Assembly (NCBI GenBank): GCA_963720075.1
Contig: CAVREG010000016.1
Coordinates: 372,001 to 436,000 of the forward strand
Direction: 5' to 3'
Source of the DNA: PALSA-188 sp963720075
GTDB lineage: Bacteria > Acidobacteriota > Terriglobia > Terriglobales > Acidobacteriaceae
Length of the DNA stretch: 64,000 nucleotides
Below, piece after piece: positions 62,348 to 64,000 of the stretch. A model generated the notes under the pieces. It was not told where the DNA came from, did not search any database, and saw only the letters and a program-made list of their open reading frames with translations. The translations under genes were made by a program, and so were the position numbers. The first letter of the stretch is position 1; each line of letters begins with the position of its first letter.

Positions 62348-63340
62348 CTACGGCGAAACATAGCCGTTGCTCTGGAACCAGTCCACCGCGCGGCGCAAGG
62401 CATTGTCCACCGGAAGCGGCTTCCATCCCAGTTCGCGTTCGGCTTTTGTCGAGGAAACAAACATCTTCTTGCGTCCCATGCGCACGGCGTCAATAGTGAC
62501 CCGCGGCTCACGCCCCCGGATGCGTCCGGTGAATATTTCATCTACCACGCCGGTTGCCAGCGCGATAAAGTAAGGTACTCTGATTGTAGGGGATGGCAAT
62601 CCAGTTATAACTGCCAGTTTATCCAGTATCTGTTTCAGCGTGAGGTTCTCGCCGCCCAAAATGTAACGCTCGCCGCTTCGGCCTTTTTCCAATGCTGCCA
62701 CGTGGCCGCGCGCACATTCGGTCGCGTCCACTAAGTTCAATCCTGTATCCACATAGGCGGGAAACTTTTTCTTTAAAAAATCCAAAATAATTCTACCCGT
62801 GGGAGTCGGCTTGATATCTCGCTCGCCGACCGGCGTGCTCGGATTCACGATCACCACATCCAGCCCGTTTCGTCCCTCGGCGATTGCGATCTCTTCTGCC
62901 ATGTATTTTGATCGCTTGTAATGGCCGATCATATTGTCGAGCGATACCGGGGAATTTTCATCAGCAGAACTGCCATCGGCGGCAAAACCCATCGTCGCCA
63001 CGCTGGACGTATAGACGACGCGCCGTACCCGATTCTTGCGTGCGGCACTCAGAATCGTCCGGGTACCTTCAACGTTCGAACGGTACATCTGATCAGAATC
63101 CGGGGCCCAGAGACGATAGTCGGCGGCGACGTGGAAAACAACGTCGCAACCCAACATTGCTTTTTCGATGGACGACGCGTCCCGCAGGTCTCCGGTAACA
63201 CGGTCACCCGCCAGATCCTGTATGTTCCTCAGGTCGCTGCTTGGCCGCACAAGCAGCCGCACTTCCGAGCCTTGCTCCAGCAGAACACGCGCCACGTGGC
63301 TGCCGACGAATCCAGTGGCGCCTGTGACGAAAGCTATCAT
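62348..63340 (-). CDS. hpnA: Hopanoid-associated sugar epimerase HpnA
   Basis: 330 residues, an extended short-chain dehydrogenase. NAD motif FVTGATGFVGSHVARVL at the N-terminus, DVVFHVAADYRLWAPD near residue 70, the catalytic YKRSK near 140 (tyrosine of the YxxxK pair), NPSTPVGERDIKPTPTGRII near 160. The match to HpnA is very close in the motif WAPD and the DIKPTPTG stretch. The enzyme's substrate is not firmly known, though it is a constant companion of hopanoid genes. It starts 18 bases after the cyclase. Confidence 0.92.
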   Translation of the reverse strand: MIAFVTGATGFVGSHVARVLLEQGSEVRLLVRPSSDLRNIQDLAGDRVTGDLRDASSIEKAMLGCDVVFHVAADYRLWAPDSDQMYRSNVEGTRTILSAARKNRVRRVVYTSSVATMGFAADGSSADENSPVSLDNMIGHYKRSKYMAEEIAIAEGRNGLDVVIVNPSTPVGERDIKPTPTGRIILDFLKKKFPAYVDTGLNLVDATECARGHVAALEKGRSGERYILGGENLTLKQILDKLAVITGLPSPTIRVPYFIALATGVVDEIFTGRIRGREPRVTIDAVRMGRKKMFVSSTKAERELGWKPLPVDNALRRAVDWFQSNGYVSP

Positions 63341-63358
63341 TGGCGCGTTGAATGTGTC

Positions 63359-64000
63359 CTAATTCTTCTCGATCATCACTTTATTGTAGGTCGTGAGCGC
63401 GATTAGCGGAAAATATTGGCGGTACATGTGGTACTTCAAATAGAACACTTGAGGGAAGCCGGTCCCGGTGTAATAAGGCTCATCCCATGAGCCATCATTT
63501 TTCTGGGTTCGCAACAGATAAGCGACGCCGCGAGCCACGCAATCACTGCGCGTGTCGCTGGCTGCCAGCAAACCCATGATCGCCCACGCGGTTTGAGATG
63601 CGGTACTTGGTCCCACTCCTCTTGTATTGGGATCATGGTACGAATCACAAGATTCTCCCCAGCCGCCGTCGGGATTCTGTACCATCCTCAACCATTCGGC
63701 TGCTTGCTGAATGTGAGGCTCGTGGTAATCAACTCCCATCGCCTGAAGGCCGCGCAGAACCAGCATGGTTCCGTAAATGTAGTTGACGCCCCACCGGCCA
63801 AACCAGGAACCGTCCGGCTCCTGCTCGTCGCGAATAAATTTCATGGCCTTTTTCACCGCAGGGTGACTCTGATCGTATCCGTAGGCCGCGAGCATTTCTA
63901 AAATGCGTCCGGTGATGTCAACGGTCGCGGGATCGAGCATGGCATTGTGATCGGCGAAGGGAATGTGTTGAAACACCATGCGATCGTTATCTTTGTCGAA
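63359..64000 (-). CDS. shc: Squalene-hopene cyclase, C-terminal part (gene runs off the right edge)
   Basis: About 213 residues of the C-terminal third are visible; the frame stays open through 64000, beginning FDKDNDR. Repeats of the QW type are present: EQEPDGSWFGRWGVNYIYG, VQNPDGGWGESCDSY and TQKNDGSWDEPYYTGTGFPQ, then a YLKYHMYRQYFPLIAL terminal segment that lies at the membrane entrance. The catalytic DxDD would be upstream, outside the window. It cyclises squalene to hopene. First visible gene of the hopanoid operon, followed by hpnA at 18 bases. Confidence 0.93.
   Translation of the reverse strand, partial: FDKDNDRMVFQHIPFADHNAMLDPATVDITGRILEMLAAYGYDQSHPAVKKAMKFIRDEQEPDGSWFGRWGVNYIYGTMLVLRGLQAMGVDYHEPHIQQAAEWLRMVQNPDGGWGESCDSYHDPNTRGVGPSTASQTAWAIMGLLAASDTRSDCVARGVAYLLRTQKNDGSWDEPYYTGTGFPQVFYLKYHMYRQYFPLIALTTYNKVMIEKN

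Overview
The window reads as a chromosomal segment of a Gram-negative soil bacterium, most likely an acidobacterium (Terriglobia-like). The inference rests on the gene families present: a DcaP-like porin of the type I associate with acidobacteria, DUF5818 and DUF3309 small proteins, a bactofilin, a CarD regulator, Ser/Thr kinases, DUF5597 glycosidases and an unsaturated-to-hopanoid squalene route (HpnCDE plus squalene-hopene cyclase). Base composition is moderate to high GC, genes are dense, TTG and GTG starts are common, and I see no rRNA, integrase, transposase or CRISPR array. One tRNA gene, tRNA-Lys(UUU), is present.

Layout. Positions 1-2.2 kb: the 5' end of a response regulator divergent from a Spy/CpxP-like periplasmic protein, small unknown genes and a FAH-family sugar-acid dehydratase. 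2.3-7.4 kb: tRNA-Lys, a two-gene glycosidase operon (DUF5597 beta-galactosidase-like plus GH3), then a hairpin-rich gap and a decayed OprB porin tail. 7.5-13 kb: unknown exported protein, membrane Ser/Thr kinase, outer-membrane barrel, bactofilin, methyltransferase-like protein. 13-17 kb (minus): FAD oxidoreductase, methyltransferase and ABC exporter, resembling a small secondary-metabolite unit without its synthase. 17-23 kb: DUF4230, PilZ, TonB-like protein and a five-gene ABC/DesKR-like two-component operon preceded by a tandem palindromic operator candidate. 23-25.6 kb: PP2C phosphatase, DUF5818, ferritin-like protein and a 50-residue DUF3309 protein.

25.9-40 kb: nucleotidyltransferase plus alanine-type aminotransferase, aldehyde dehydrogenase, an Rrf2 regulator with its probable operator, the porin, CarD, AI-2E transporter, RuvX-MltG, a LolA/B-like lipoprotein plus FtsX-type permease, YraN, GalT and a 57-residue cysteine-rich protein. 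40-49.6 kb: methylmalonyl-CoA-mutase-type large subunit, an RG-rich protein fused to a polynucleotide-kinase-like domain, a partner-switching pair (anti-sigma kinase and STAS antagonist), O-methyltransferase-type enzyme, a coupled glycosyltransferase and Spinster-like MFS transporter, and QueF.

49.7-64 kb: adaptor-TPR-TolC genes, then the hopanoid region. On the plus strand the radical-SAM/B12 enzyme HpnJ is followed by two EmrE-like half-transporters. Convergent with these, on the minus strand, squalene-hopene cyclase, HpnA, HpnG, two consecutive zinc-dependent dehydrogenases, HpnC (split by two compensating frameshifts), HpnD and HpnE form one tightly spaced operon. Together these would convert farnesyl diphosphate to squalene, cyclise it, extend and decorate the side chain. 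The two dehydrogenases and the paired small transporters are the most interesting unassigned members: they look like candidates for side-chain redox tailoring and for flipping a decorated hopanoid, respectively.
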